Positions 34,701 to 43,330 are shown, counted from the stretch's first letter. The stretch: 60,491 bases of DNA from Anaeromassilibacillus sp. An172 (GCF_002160515.1 NZ_NFKS01000018.1:1-60491), one strand, 5' to 3'. Translations and numbers: made by a program. Notes: generated from the letters alone by a model not told the origin.

Positions 34701-37489
34701 CATCTGTATTCCAGTTCACGTCCGAAGTTATCATACTTCGACATACTCTGTGAGTAACTTTGTTCAAGATTTTCAGCGATGAAGTTGTCCATTTCATGGG
34801 TTATTTCTGTATCAACCCAGTTGTCTTCATCTCCTTGATCTGCATCAACCGGTCTGCACTGAAGTTTTAAAACAACCATTACATCTGTCAATGCGCTCTG
34901 GAAAGCGGCTGCGTCCCAAATTTTTTCAACCGATGTCGTTACATTTCCGATAAGTATATTACTTACAGTTCCTCCGTTATAAATACTGTTGTCGAAACCG
35001 TCTCTTTCGGTCTGGTCATAAAGAAGAGTATCCTTTATTGTTCCGTCAGGCTGAACGCTTCCGTATACAACCTTATATTTTGATACACCTTCTCCGCTCA
35101 TATACTCTCTTGTGAAGTATATATAGGGATAACCTTCCTTATCGTATTTAGGCAGATAACCTTCTTTTATTCCTGCAATCGGATTAAACATTTCTTCAAA
35201 AGATATTTGCTGTGTATCTTCTGTACTGTTTGCCTCAATAACAAAGGTTGCAGTCTGTTTATCTGTTTTATCTTTTACAGGCGTTGCTGACTGATACAGA
35301 GTAGAAAGGTCATCGCCAGGTCTATACGCAACACGCCAAAGCTGGAACTCAAGCCTTGGTCTTGTACTGCTGTCCGCTTCGTCGTGCCATTCTTTAGTTG
35401 CGTTATACTCTCTATATCCTGTTCTTGTGAGGATGAGCAAACCGCCTGTATGTACACGTTCTGTATCTGTTCCGAAGTTGGAAACCAAGTCGTTTTCAAC
35501 TGTTTCCAAAAGATAGTCATCACCTGGAAGAAGGTCTTCTCCGTTGTAAATAAGATGTTCTATCTTTTTAGATTCTTCGCCCTCTTCAGGTCTGTCTATG
35601 TAATACAAAATTTCTGAACCGTCAAGATTGTACATAGGAAGATGTTTTACTGTAAAGGTATTTGTTTCCTTAAATGTATTTGTATCGTAATCCCATTCTC
35701 CCCAAACAATATCATTTCGACTTGTCAAATCACTTATAGCTGAATGTTCTTCTACAAGCTCTCCCTCTACATAAACATTTGTAACATAGTAGAAGTGGTA
35801 CAAATCAGCAATAACCTCATCTATACCATACATAGCCTGCTGTCCACGTCTTACTTCAATGTCTATGCTGTAATCCATGGATTTTGAGAAATACCAGCCA
35901 AAATTTCCGCCTGAAACAGGCCACTGATCTACAGTATTTTCATTTACATCAACGTAATAATATTGATCTGTGTAGAGCTCTGTATCAAGGGTGTAATCCC
36001 ATGTAAGTTTTATATTTTCATATGTCTTATCCTCAACAGTAATTTTTGCTGCTGACGGAAGACCTGAACTGGCAACATTAAACACATAATGATTTGTTCC
36101 GCCCAAATCTGTAACTGTCACTTTGCTTTTATCAACACCAAGCTCAGCTAAGGTTCTTGTGAACGTTCCTATATGCTCCTCATTGTTCTCTGTATATGTG
36201 TATGTAGCGGTAAACTTTACGTTGTTATAAAGCTGTTCCTTTACATCATCCACACCGGGTCTTACATTATTGGAATTATTATTGTCTATCCAATAAATAT
36301 CCTGTTCTTCAGCCTGTGAGTTATATGCTGTAAATTTAATTAAAACTCCGTTTTCATCAATATCATAATCGTCTGCCAATAAAGATACATCGGAATTATT
36401 TTCGGCGTTTGAAACTGCCTGTGAAGATTCCTCTGTAGGTTCTGTCTGAGCTGTTTCCTCTGTTGCAGGCTCTGTAACCTCTTCCGTTGTAATCTCTTCA
36501 GTTGTTTCGGCAGTCTCTTCTTCAGTCGGCTCAGGAATCTTTTCCAAAGAAATCTGACCATTTATTTTTGAAATATCATCGATGTTTTCAACTTCCTTTT
36601 CAAATGTAATAACCAGATTGCCGTTTTCTAATTTGTACAAAGCAAAAGGCTCTGTGTTGCCTTCAACTAAAAGATAATTTGTAACAACAGATTTCTCAGC
36701 TTCAGACTCTTCCGCATTTTCAGCTTCTGCCGGTTCAGCATCGATCTTCTCTGATTTAATCTGCCATTCCTCACCTACAGCAATTACAGCTGTATCTCCT
36801 TCCATAGGAGGGAATTTGTCCTTGTTTTCGTTAAATGAAAACTGAACTGTCTTTTCGTTTTCGCCGTTGTCTGTCTGTGACACTGTGAACTGTTCTGTTC
36901 TTTCAGACCACTCAACAGTTTGTCTTGCAGGAAGCTGTATTTCCAGACTTCTTACCGTTCCGTCCTCAAGTGTTTGAATATCCCACTTTGACTTTTGTTC
37001 CTCAAAGGTCAGAGCTTTTCTCATAAGATTTATCTTTATCATTATTCTTCCGAACAATGACTGGACATTCTCCACCTGCTCGATATAATCGCAGAATACA
37101 ACCTCAACTACTTGAGATTTTACAGTATATTCTGCAATCTTTTCTCCTTTCACCTCGGTTTTTATATCACCAAAGGATGCTGAGGATTCGCTGTAAATTG
37201 CCACCGCTTCCTGTGTATCTTCAGCGGTGAAAATATCTGACGGCAGACTAAAGCTGAATTTATCCCCCGGGTTCACCTTATAGTCACCCTGAGGATTTTC
37301 AACCATAAAATCCAAGCTCAGATTATACGCAAGCTCATCCTGAGTTTCCTCCATACCGGCTATAGAGAATACGAGATTGTTATTTCCAGATATATCCTTT
37401 ACGGCTATGGTTTGCTGTTTGTCACTATTATCCGGCTCATCGACAGCAGCTGCAATACTAAGACTTTCAAAAGCCAAAACAAAGCACAA
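28745..37489 (-). CDS. Giant Cna-B repeat adhesin, putative pilus tip protein; start codon apparently lost
   Basis: About 2,914 codons. A Cna-like adhesin head (about 20-330) is followed by a Thr/Glu/Pro-rich linker (about 320-365). A long array of Cna-B domains comes next, roughly fifteen, each recognisable by xKxWxD motifs (VEKNWVDGED, VRKWLDTTPF, GKEWVDNNN, AEKTWVDDAE) and closing YxxxE(E/T) strands. Near the C-terminus is a prealbumin-like domain (ITINKVDENDKKLNGATF), then IPTTGG, a TM helix and RKRRKAKSKL. The only start in frame is TTG 37489, which gives a truncated signal peptide without basic residues. Upstream the frame continues through Lys-Lys-Ala-Leu-Ser-Ala-Phe to a TAA at 37517-37519 with no start codon between. 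It may be an inactivated, phase-variable or mis-sequenced gene; the rest is intact. Confidence 0.85.
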   Translation of the reverse strand: MCFVLAFESLSIAAAVDEPDNSDKQQTIAVKDISGNNNLVFSIAGMEETQDELAYNLSLDFMVENPQGDYKVNPGDKFSFSLPSDIFTAEDTQEAVAIYSESSASFGDIKTEVKGEKIAEYTVKSQVVEVVFCDYIEQVENVQSLFGRIMIKINLMRKALTFEEQKSKWDIQTLEDGTVRSLEIQLPARQTVEWSERTEQFTVSQTDNGENEKTVQFSFNENKDKFPPMEGDTAVIAVGEEWQIKSEKIDAEPAEAENAEESEAEKSVVTNYLLVEGNTEPFALYKLENGNLVITFEKEVENIDDISKINGQISLEKIPEPTEEETAETTEEITTEEVTEPATEETAQTEPTEESSQAVSNAENNSDVSLLADDYDIDENGVLIKFTAYNSQAEEQDIYWIDNNNSNNVRPGVDDVKEQLYNNVKFTATYTYTENNEEHIGTFTRTLAELGVDKSKVTVTDLGGTNHYVFNVASSGLPSAAKITVEDKTYENIKLTWDYTLDTELYTDQYYYVDVNENTVDQWPVSGGNFGWYFSKSMDYSIDIEVRRGQQAMYGIDEVIADLYHFYYVTNVYVEGELVEEHSAISDLTSRNDIVWGEWDYDTNTFKETNTFTVKHLPMYNLDGSEILYYIDRPEEGEESKKIEHLIYNGEDLLPGDDYLLETVENDLVSNFGTDTERVHTGGLLILTRTGYREYNATKEWHDEADSSTRPRLEFQLWRVAYRPGDDLSTLYQSATPVKDKTDKQTATFVIEANSTEDTQQISFEEMFNPIAGIKEGYLPKYDKEGYPYIYFTREYMSGEGVSKYKVVYGSVQPDGTIKDTLLYDQTERDGFDNSIYNGGTVSNILIGNVTTSVEKIWDAAAFQSALTDVMVVLKLQCRPVDADQGDEDNWVDTEITHEMDNFIAENLEQSYSQSMSKYDNFGRELEYRWVEEEIYQGENNDTNLLNPDGSFILNQNGYEVYYNSTLSIDKTEAGVYHTSILNKIEDKTEVIAIKEWSDEIPIEQRTPVELMLYRAGYDSTRYPLRTISQRNFEIDGNVDEEPTPLYIFADGTGNHFLAGYVQETEPWKAHFTELDRYDKDGHPYDYILLEETHGNWYTDYSTTTDDKGIITTVITNSPPVVDSFKIYLRKRWIDDGDAQHREDVTYTIYYQENDGSFTEIAKQVITAQDNWWKRVNLNAEYKDKKLLVLETQVGNVRIDYFDQEGNPMDPGSIETIFNIQNGKNEDSPFIQYETDYHKYEATYMMVQLENLNFYTVSNRRLGNIDITVEKNWVDGEDEYISNETRKKFISDLKGLGYKLVLKLEFAPGYEDKGYIDYEENTVTMVNEKEPIKDDNNNYVSAVQDVSKETANSTYYFWNLPKYDEFGTLVSYQVTEYVYDEAKDKYYSLAELKANGIIDTEYNSNSYQVSYELSEGQHKNDKQGVAVTNGLSGSKEIFFRKEWKDAYRYKNGERPDIYLDLYRVVHVKDEEGNVVEKIENIYLDSKWSFHNDVNYSTCNFGSMPKYDSLGYEIFYYAREKMRINKEIFDYTEVEYKYWEDPSDNSVIDEEHPNWEEYRDIGTEYGGLLSTEKDKTLLREYVENGEKVYLLKERGMLVNKIAANVTIDGKKIWANLPSGFLQADLPEVKFSIYQFIEDTDPGNDEDLNQETPIATLTVTDWSKQIVNGEYNFKISYDGENTNSIDSEGNLVAEPVGADQGRLPKYDDNGELHVYRLREEVIGLNGSDANDINLVFKQPVINNYAITNGYNPQLGSVSVRKWLDTTPFNDDEEKPTIYFALTRTYKNDEGNVVSDPHFIQVMKIDYKDFVNGVADITFKDLPIYAPNGNYYTYKVAENANKLMQGGYDMTAGNGLLAQDANGKYTVTDDNKDGIVEVDGLIPIKNNDDGTIPDPPARPNSNLTNWATFKNVYNTGDDASLYFGKEWVDNNNTNGSRPKTLTFEIYRSADAQSGQGNAISETKIGTFTVTMPDNWNEINSISNNPANENITIDNTSIEMVKNLDISVISASGNSADWTGTGDFATSKYWLFQLEGLEIYAPNSMPWKYKITEIDTGLNGYNIAIGSDGVQFTYSKGTNSYNTMGNAISKLFKNSVETSYTMWKNWRKDIGDFQNSTNKTGYNIKLDSTLYVAGVQAKPDGTAPDAEQYNNPDLWKTVTSSEFKDILSAYNVQENRSVTINNGATLGAKNAAISIDAEHLPVTVMYNGNVYYLKYYMIESKLSFINSSNTTVYYEEFTPTFKLYNKKGKDYPDVSRIGFYLDTQSYILKDTINGIYEETALNIFEPVVSSEEILNNIHDAGLRSVYTNTQDITTDKSIYPYINFYDGNTKKESTFVNLYGETNLKAEKTWVDDAENIYGTREPNGDGWKIVFNIQYKDKNNPSSSWENFKYGSNAAAITITGENSEDNKSNTVTNLPVLGVLPNEGNTGYDIVEFEYCAREVYNSIVINNEEIYRDIYKAIYDEDTQPDAENNLYTSSVTNHMITIELEATKNWEDTYGEITPIDMISPVTFELQYQDTAGQWTSFKTPAKVTLNGEPDDVNQSDLPACYEDIAWHAVWNFVPKVMPGSATTGEGDAKQTIYRIVETSENAYPTDGDTELNKDNTDPTKENAYSITNELTELRIEKVVEKYVDGAVVNDKFIFTISGDMDNINLYYKKYNKGDGAAVQDELAEQGQMVIASGKTNFELSDNQYIVIYGLKKGKTYTITENSGKYTAFYKVNNGTETEGNTASVTIPNSKPADMDYVLFTNKRFGKITINKVDENDKKLNGATFLLEKKVNDSATGTESWEEVERKVTGADGVDGVAVFDKLDLNVNYKITELSSADGYNKLINPIEVYLPLGSDTKGENPLYDTEINGLYYYAEITYTIGNNASLEIPTTGGSGFFNPGILGVSALILVAFFYVIREDRKRRKAKSKL

Positions 37490-37802
37490 AAAAGCACTTA
37501 AAGCTTTTTTATAGGTTTATATCAAGCAATATCATACAAAAGAATTCAAAAACCCTTCGAGAGATCCCTTTAATTTTTATAATAATATTGTTTTACAATT
37601 CTTTTACAAGAGATACTTCCAATTCAAAAAGTTTGTTAAACCATTTTTTTACATTCGCTTTTTTTGCATAATTGAAATATTAAAATATATCAGTAAATTA
37701 TAGACTTATCAGAATTGATTGTACTAAATAGCAAAAAAACATTTCAAAATTTCTATAAATACACCAAAAAACAATTTTGTATATTAATCAAAAATAAAAA
37801 AA
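37490..37802. other. AT-rich gap upstream of the adhesin gene
   Basis: About 310 bases, very AT-rich, with poly-A and poly-T runs. A weak leftward -10-like TATTAT occurs near 37580 and the SD-like GAAGGG at 37553-37558, but the frames that follow it close within a few codons. I see no other gene. Confidence 0.5.
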
Positions 37803-37838
37803 CGTTTAAAATTCATTGAAATCAATGAATTCTAAACG
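37803..37838 (-). terminator. Terminator of the DUF885 lipoprotein gene
   Basis: CGTTTA.AATTCATTG pairs with CAATGAATT.TAAACG (15 of 16 positions), loop AAAT, followed leftward by a T-rich run. Confidence 0.85.
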
Positions 37839-37867
37839 CTTTTAAATACTATTTTATAAAATTCAAT

Positions 37868-39694
37868 TTACGCTGCTGCAAATTGTTTTGAGGATATATA
37901 TTCCTCTACGTTTTGTTCAACTACATTAAATGGCACTGAACCGCTTTTTAGGATTGCCTCGTGGAAAGACTTATCGTCAAACTTTGAACCTAACGCCTGT
38001 TGTGCGTCCTCTCTCAGCTGGTAAAACTCCAAAAAGCCTATATAATATGGCAGGAATATTCCAGAATTGTATACAAGCTGGTCATACACAGGCTGCAGGG
38101 TTTCCGCATCATTTACGGAATATCCCAGCTCTGCTGCCATTTCCTCCAATGTCATGCCGTGATAGTTTACCTGTATATCAAGATATGCTACTGTAAAATA
38201 GTCGTACATATTGTAAAGTCTTAAAAAGTTCAGGTCATCATCGGAAATACCCTCAACATCGGAAAGATATTGCAGGCTGTATAATTCAACATATGTCGCA
38301 TAACCCTCTGTATATCCGGTAAATCCACAGAGAATATTTGCCCATGGACTTAAATTCTCATAGGAATAGGCGGTCTGATACATATGTCCCGGAACACCCT
38401 CGTGAGCTATTGTGGTAAAGGTGCTTGCCGAGGACACATCGCTTTGGGAGCTTGTATTTACTCGTATTTTCATAGGTGAAGATTGGTCAAGGGCAGGAAT
38501 AACAAAGTACGCCGCAACTCCCTCAACCTCCATATCCTCTTCCAGCGGGTCGGCAACATAGTCCGGAAAATCTATTGCAGGGAAATCCTCCTGGTATCTT
38601 CCCTTTAAATACTCTATTATTTCTTCATAACTGCTAAAGCCTGTTGTTATATCCTCTCCCAAAGTTGTGGCAAGCTGGGGATTTTCATATATAATCATCT
38701 GAAGCTGATACAGAATCTGCTGTCTGAGGCTGTTCAGCTCTCTTACAATATCGTCGATATCCTCGTCCACACTTGTCTGTGAATAAAACAGAGCTTCGTA
38801 ATATTCCTGACCGTACTCAAGCTCCCAAATACTTCTGGGCTGAACGCTTTCATCTATGCTTTTCATCTCGTCGATTATACTCTGATATGCAGGTATAATG
38901 CAGTCGTTGTAAACCTCGGTAATCTCTTTTGTATACTGGTCAAGCTGTTCCTCGGTCAAATCAACCTTTTTAATATTATTAAGCATTCCATGAAGCATGG
39001 AGCAATCCTCGCCCTGGTCGATTATATCCTGACAGTAGTCGGTAACCTCCTGGGCGTCTCCAGTCCATTCCTTTCTGCTCACCTGAATTTCTGTGTAATC
39101 TATCAGTGAATCAATATAGGCGGGAATGTCCCTTATAATCTCTATTAAATCCTTTATATCCTGTTCCGAACGGAAATCCCATTCTGATAAAACACTGGGC
39201 AGCTGGGCATGTATTCCGCTGATTGATTCAAATGCGCAGCCGTAATATCTGAACTCATCCTGGCTGAGCCTTAAAGAAGATTCGATATAAAATTCCAGAT
39301 AATAATAAATCGCCTGCATATCATCCGACAAGGTTTTCGGATTGTATCTCTTCAGCTCAGATTTCATATATTCAAGTGATTCCTTGCTTTCCTCCCATGT
39401 GCTGTCGTCAAAATGAGGGGACAATTCCAAAGGACAAAGGCTTTTATCAACGCCGTAATCCTCCGGATTTTCCATCATAATATGTGTGGTCATATATGAG
39501 CTTTCGGCGGATTCCACAGCCATTGTTTCCACCAGCTCTTCAAACTCCTCCTGAGTTCCTTGGTTAAGCAAAACATCTGTAATCATTCCGGTCATACCTA
39601 TCAGATTGCACCCGGAAAAGCCAAAAGCCATTATCACACAGAGAAGCAGAGCCAAAGCCTTTTTAAAAGCTTCCCCCGAGATTTTTTTCTTCAA
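37868..39694 (-). CDS. DUF885-family secreted lipoprotein, putative metallopeptidase
   Basis: About 608 residues with a lipoprotein signal peptide (MKKKISGEAFKKALALLL, lipobox FGFSGC). DUF885 proteins contain an HExxH-like zinc site; here it is HEGVPGHMYQ, with TEGYATYVEL further on providing a candidate third ligand Glu, as in the thermolysin/M32-like gluzincin fold. Substrate unknown, probably peptides or amides in the envelope space. The frame opens at GTG 39721, but AGGAAAGGG and nine bases precede the TTG at 39694, which gives a proper signal peptide. It is a single-gene unit with its own terminator. Confidence 0.85.
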   Translation of the reverse strand: MKKKISGEAFKKALALLLCVIMAFGFSGCNLIGMTGMITDVLLNQGTQEEFEELVETMAVESAESSYMTTHIMMENPEDYGVDKSLCPLELSPHFDDSTWEESKESLEYMKSELKRYNPKTLSDDMQAIYYYLEFYIESSLRLSQDEFRYYGCAFESISGIHAQLPSVLSEWDFRSEQDIKDLIEIIRDIPAYIDSLIDYTEIQVSRKEWTGDAQEVTDYCQDIIDQGEDCSMLHGMLNNIKKVDLTEEQLDQYTKEITEVYNDCIIPAYQSIIDEMKSIDESVQPRSIWELEYGQEYYEALFYSQTSVDEDIDDIVRELNSLRQQILYQLQMIIYENPQLATTLGEDITTGFSSYEEIIEYLKGRYQEDFPAIDFPDYVADPLEEDMEVEGVAAYFVIPALDQSSPMKIRVNTSSQSDVSSASTFTTIAHEGVPGHMYQTAYSYENLSPWANILCGFTGYTEGYATYVELYSLQYLSDVEGISDDDLNFLRLYNMYDYFTVAYLDIQVNYHGMTLEEMAAELGYSVNDAETLQPVYDQLVYNSGIFLPYYIGFLEFYQLREDAQQALGSKFDDKSFHEAILKSGSVPFNVVEQNVEEYISSKQFAAA

Positions 39695-39846
39695 TAAAAT
39701 CAACCCTTTCCTTATAATCACGCAATACCTATATAGTTATAAATAATTATATCATCATTTTGCCGAAAAACAACAAAAATCTCAGTCTTACAATAATTAT
39801 TTAGTAAATCTTCACAGAATATACAGACTAACTTCAAATAAAAAAA

Positions 39847-39866
39847 CAGCGCCGTTTCCGACGCTG
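39847..39866 (-). terminator. Terminator of the thi operon
   Basis: Leftward CAGCGTCG, GAAA tetraloop, CGGCGCTG, then seven T. It follows thiD. Confidence 0.9.
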
Positions 39867-39889
39867 CAAATATGTATTAAATTTTAAAA

Positions 39890-40672
39890 TCACAAAAGAT
39901 AATTGTGCATAAGGGGGCCGCTGCCTTTGCCTAAGTCGAAGTTTACTTTCAAAGCTCCTGTTATGTATTCCTTGGCGCATTTTACGCTTTCTTCAAGGCT
40001 TTTTCCTGCGGCAAGGTTACAGGCTATGGCTGAGGAAAGTGTACATCCTGTTCCGTGGGTGTTTGGATTGTCTATTCTCTCACCGGGGAACACATAAAAC
40101 TTGCCGTCACCATAGAGCAAATCGTCGGCGGTATCCTCAAGGTGTCCGCCTTTAACCAAAACATTTGCCCCTGTCATTTCGTTTATTTTAACAGCTGCAT
40201 TTTTTATATCCTCGTGGCTCTTTATTTCAAAGCCGCAGAGAGCCTGAGCCTCGTGGAGGTTCGGGGTTATAACTCTGCCCAATGGCAAAAGCTCATTTAT
40301 AAGCATCTGAGAAGCGTCCTCGGACATCAAACGGCTTCCGCTGGTGGAAATCATAACCGGGTCAACCACAATATTTTCCGCCTTGTACTCTCTAAGCTTA
40401 TCGGCAATCACCTTTATAATGTCTTTATTTGAAACCATGCCGATTTTCACGCTGTCAGGTCTTATATCGTTGAACACGCAGTCAATCTGCTGGGCTACAA
40501 ACTCCGGAGTCGCCTCCATAACGCCGTAAACACCTGTGGTATTCTGAGCGGTCAAAGCTGTGATAACGCTCATGGCGTACATTTTATGAACGGTAATTGT
40601 CTTTATATCAGCCTGAATACCGGCTCCTCCGCTGCAATCGGAACCGGCGATGGTCAATACTTTTTTAATCAT
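39890..40672 (-). CDS. thiD: Hydroxymethylpyrimidine/phosphomethylpyrimidine kinase ThiD
   Basis: A 260-residue ribokinase-fold enzyme that phosphorylates HMP and HMP-P to HMP-PP for thiamine synthesis. Motifs: TIAGSDCSGGAGIQADIKT at the N-terminus (substrate and nucleotide binding), VDPVMISTSGSRL in the middle, and GTGCTLSSAIAC near the C-terminus with the catalytic cysteine/anion hole. Four-base overlap with the HAD gene indicates operon membership under the TPP riboswitch upstream of thiC. Confidence 0.96.
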   Translation of the reverse strand: MIKKVLTIAGSDCSGGAGIQADIKTITVHKMYAMSVITALTAQNTTGVYGVMEATPEFVAQQIDCVFNDIRPDSVKIGMVSNKDIIKVIADKLREYKAENIVVDPVMISTSGSRLMSEDASQMLINELLPLGRVITPNLHEAQALCGFEIKSHEDIKNAAVKINEMTGANVLVKGGHLEDTADDLLYGDGKFYVFPGERIDNPNTHGTGCTLSSAIACNLAAGKSLEESVKCAKEYITGALKVNFDLGKGSGPLMHNYLL

Positions 40673-41328
40673 TTTATCAAATCCAATTCATCAAAAGATT
40701 TTAAATACAGGTCGGAAAGCTTCACAAGCTCCGGCTGATTTTCATGGGAACAGCTGTCATATACGCAAGCGACTTTAAAACCGGCTTTTTTTGCGGTCTG
40801 CGCCGCATGGAGAGCGTCCTCAAAAACCCATGTTGTTTTAATATCGGTTTTGAGAATTTCCAAAGCTTTATAAAAGATTTCCGGACTGTCCTTTCCCGTC
40901 TTTATGTCATCGCCGCAAAGAACTGCGCAAAAGCAATCATAAATCCCGTTTCTTTTCAGTGCCGGAACTATAAGCTCTCTGTCGGTGGCGGTTGCCACAC
41001 ACATTCTTATTTTCATATCCGAAAATTTATTTAAAAGCTCTTTTACGCCCGGCTTCATTTCCGCCTGATTTTCATAAAATTCTCTTATTATATCGTTGGT
41101 TTCCGAGATAATTCTATCTGTGGACAAATCCAAACCGTAATGAGTTCTGTAATAGTCCGCCGCCTGGGAAACAGTGCAGGTTTTTAGCTTTTGGCTAAGT
41201 CCCTCTTCCGGTGTAATTCCCTTTGACATGAGGTATCTTTCCGCCAAGCCTTCCCACACCTTCATGGAATTTAAAAGGGTTCCGTCTACATCGAAAATCG
41301 CTCCGGTTATTTCGCTGGGGAAATTCAT
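40669..41328 (-). CDS. HAD-superfamily phosphatase within the thiamine operon
   Basis: A 219-residue HAD subclass I (beta-phosphoglucomutase-like) phosphatase. Motif I is FDVDGTLLNSM, motif II VATATDREL, motif III Lys in DDIKTGKDSPEIF and motif IV WVFEDALHAAQTAKKAG. It lies between thiE and thiD with four-base overlaps at both ends, so it is made with them. A function in thiamine metabolism, such as dephosphorylating thiamine phosphate or HMP-P, is inferred from position. Sequence alone would allow other phosphosugar substrates. Confidence 0.9.
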   Translation of the reverse strand: MNFPSEITGAIFDVDGTLLNSMKVWEGLAERYLMSKGITPEEGLSQKLKTCTVSQAADYYRTHYGLDLSTDRIISETNDIIREFYENQAEMKPGVKELLNKFSDMKIRMCVATATDRELIVPALKRNGIYDCFCAVLCGDDIKTGKDSPEIFYKALEILKTDIKTTWVFEDALHAAQTAKKAGFKVACVYDSCSHENQPELVKLSDLYLKSFDELDLIK

Positions 41329-41966
41329 CCTTTTACCACTTCCGAAACAAGTCTTTTAAGATTTTCTGCGGCTTCCTTTGGGTTTTCCTTGCCGTAAATT
41401 GCGGAAACCACCGCCACTCCGTCTATTCCTGTTCCTTTAAGCTGCGAAACATTTTCGGAACTGATTCCGCCTATGGCAACCACCGGAATATCTACCGCTT
41501 TGGTTATAGCCTTTAAAATTTCGTGGTCAAGAGGTTTTGCGTCCTCCTTTGTGGAGGTTGAGAAAACTGCTCCAACTCCCAAATAGTCAGCGCCTGCGTT
41601 TTGCGCCGCCATTGCCTGTTCCACTGTTCTTGCGGAAACTCCTATTATTTTATCCTTGCCAAGCTTTTCCCTTACCGCTCCGGCTTCCATGTCCTTTTGT
41701 CCCACATGAACGCCGTCGGCTCCGCTTTCTATGCAGATTTCCACATTATCATTTATAAGCAGGGGAACTCCGTATTTATGGCAAAGCTCTTTCATCTCTT
41801 TGGCTTCTTCCAAAAACTCCTGAAAACTCAGGTGCTTTTCCCTAAGCTGAACCAAAGTAACTCCGCCCTTTAAGCTTTCCTCCACCTGCTGCAACAAAGT
41901 TTTTCCGTGGAGGTTTCCCCTGTCGGTGACTCCGTAAAGCAGCATGGTTTCCTTTGATATACTCAT
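41325..41966 (-). CDS. thiE: Thiamine-phosphate synthase ThiE
   Basis: A 213-residue TIM-barrel enzyme joining HMP-PP and thiazole phosphate to thiamine phosphate. Recognised by VTLVQLREKH (pyrophosphate binding), LINDNVEICIESGADGVHVGQKD, GVSARTVEQAMAAQNAGADYLGVGAVFSTSTK in parts and VVAIGGISSENV. It lies 50 bases downstream of thiC and overlaps the HAD gene by four bases. No thiazole-synthesis genes (thiG, thiS, thiH) are in this window. Confidence 0.95.
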   Translation of the reverse strand: MSISKETMLLYGVTDRGNLHGKTLLQQVEESLKGGVTLVQLREKHLSFQEFLEEAKEMKELCHKYGVPLLINDNVEICIESGADGVHVGQKDMEAGAVREKLGKDKIIGVSARTVEQAMAAQNAGADYLGVGAVFSTSTKEDAKPLDHEILKAITKAVDIPVVAIGGISSENVSQLKGTGIDGVAVVSAIYGKENPKEAAENLKRLVSEVVKG

Positions 41967-42016
41967 TGTGTACCTCCGTATGTAAATAAATAATACGGCT
42001 TTATTATATCACAAAT

Positions 42017-43330
42017 TTATTTCTCTGTGCAGAATTCTACCTTTTTTCCATCCAAAATCATGTTGGTGGTTCTTACTGCGCACATTTTACCGCACATTGA
42101 GCAGGTATGTCTATCCTTTGGAGGTGTGCTTTCAAAATATTCTCTTGCCTTTTCTCCGTCTATTGCAAGGCTGAACATCTCTTCCCAGTCAACCTTATGT
42201 CTTGCGTCTGACATCTTGTTGTCAATATCTCTTGCCCCCGGGATACCCTTTGCGATATCTGCGGCGTGAGCGGCAATTCTGCTTGCCACGATTCCCTCTT
42301 TAACGTCGTTGATATCAGGAAGTCTTAAATGCTCAGCAGGTGTTACGTAGCAGAGGAAGTCTGCGCCGTTAGCGGCGGCGATTGCTCCGCCGATTGCTGA
42401 TGTTATATGGTCATAGCCCGGAGCGATATCTGTAACGAGAGGTCCCAAAACATAGAAAGGAGCGTTATGGCAAATTCTCTTCTGCATAACCATATTGGCT
42501 GCAATCTCATTCATTGCCATATGACCTGGGCCTTCAACCATAACCTGAACGTCCTTTTCCCATGCACGCTTTGTAAGATTTCCAAGCTCGATAAGCTCTG
42601 CAATCTGTCCTGCGTCGGAGCTGTCGTCGATACAGCCTGGTCTTAAAGCGTCGCCCAAGCTGATTGTAACGTCATATTCACGGAGGATTTCAAGAACATC
42701 GTCATAGAACTCATAGAATGGGTTTTCATTTCCTGTCATTTCCATCCATGCAAAAAGCAAAGAGCCGCCACGGGAAACAATATTCATTCTTCTTCCCTCA
42801 CGCTTGAAAGCCTCAACCGCTCTCTTATTGATACCTGCGTGGATTGTCATAAAGTCAACGCCCTCTTTTGCGTGGGCTTCAACAACCTTCAAAAAGTCCT
42901 TTGCTGAAATTTCAAGCAAGTCCTTATCAAGATAACCGATAGCGTCATACATAGGAACAGTTCCTATCATTGCAGGAGATTTCTCAATAAGCTGCTGACG
43001 GAAAGTATTTGTCTTACCGTAGTTGCTCAAGTCCATAATAGCCTCAACGCCAAACTTTATAGCCATATCAACCTTCTGCATTTCCACGCTGTAGTCCTTG
43101 CAGTCGCCGGAAATACCCAGGTTTACATTGATTTTTGTTTTAAGTCCTGAACCGATTCCCTCCGGCGACAGTGATGTATGGTTGATATTTGCAGGGATTG
43201 CAACCTGTCCGCAGGCAACCAGCTTCATAAGCTTATCAACGCCCATATTTTCCTTTGCGGCAACAATCTCCATTTCAGGTGTAACTATCCCCTTTTTAGC
43301 CGCTTCCATCTGTGTATAATACTCTCTCAT
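42017..43330 (-). CDS. thiC: Phosphomethylpyrimidine synthase ThiC
   Basis: A 437-residue radical-SAM enzyme converting AIR to HMP-P. The Fe-S cluster motif near the C-terminus is [10 protein letters not shown] (CxxCxxxxC) and the barrel holds [15 protein letters not shown] and [15 protein letters not shown]. It is the short ThiC form lacking the long N-terminal extension of proteobacterial enzymes. The frame extends upstream to 43429, but that extension lies within the repeat; AAGGAGAA precedes the ATG at 43330. Expression is controlled by the TPP riboswitch 285 bases upstream. Confidence 0.97.
   Translation of the reverse strand: MREYYTQMEAAKKGIVTPEMEIVAAKENMGVDKLMKLVACGQVAIPANINHTSLSPEGIGSGLKTKINVNLGISGDCKDYSVEMQKVDMAIKFGVEAIMDLSNYGKTNTFRQQLIEKSPAMIGTVPMYDAIGYLDKDLLEISAKDFLKVVEAHAKEGVDFMTIHAGINKRAVEAFKREGRRMNIVSRGGSLLFAWMEMTGNENPFYEFYDDVLEILREYDVTISLGDALRPGCIDDSSDAGQIAELIELGNLTKRAWEKDVQVMVEGPGHMAMNEIAANMVMQKRICHNAPFYVLGPLVTDIAPGYDHITSAIGGAIAAANGADFLCYVTPAEHLRLPDINDVKEGIVASRIAAHAADIAKGIPGARDIDNKMSDARHKVDWEEMFSLAIDGEKAREYFESTPPKDRHTCSMCGKMCAVRTTNMILDGKKVEFCTEK

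Noticed and set aside
28745-37489. The giant frame as a polyketide, nonribosomal peptide or contact-toxin gene
   Set aside because: It has regular xKxWxD Cna-B repeats, a Thr/Glu linker and an IPTTGG sorting signal with TM helix and basic tail, all of a sortase-anchored adhesin, with no enzymatic domains.
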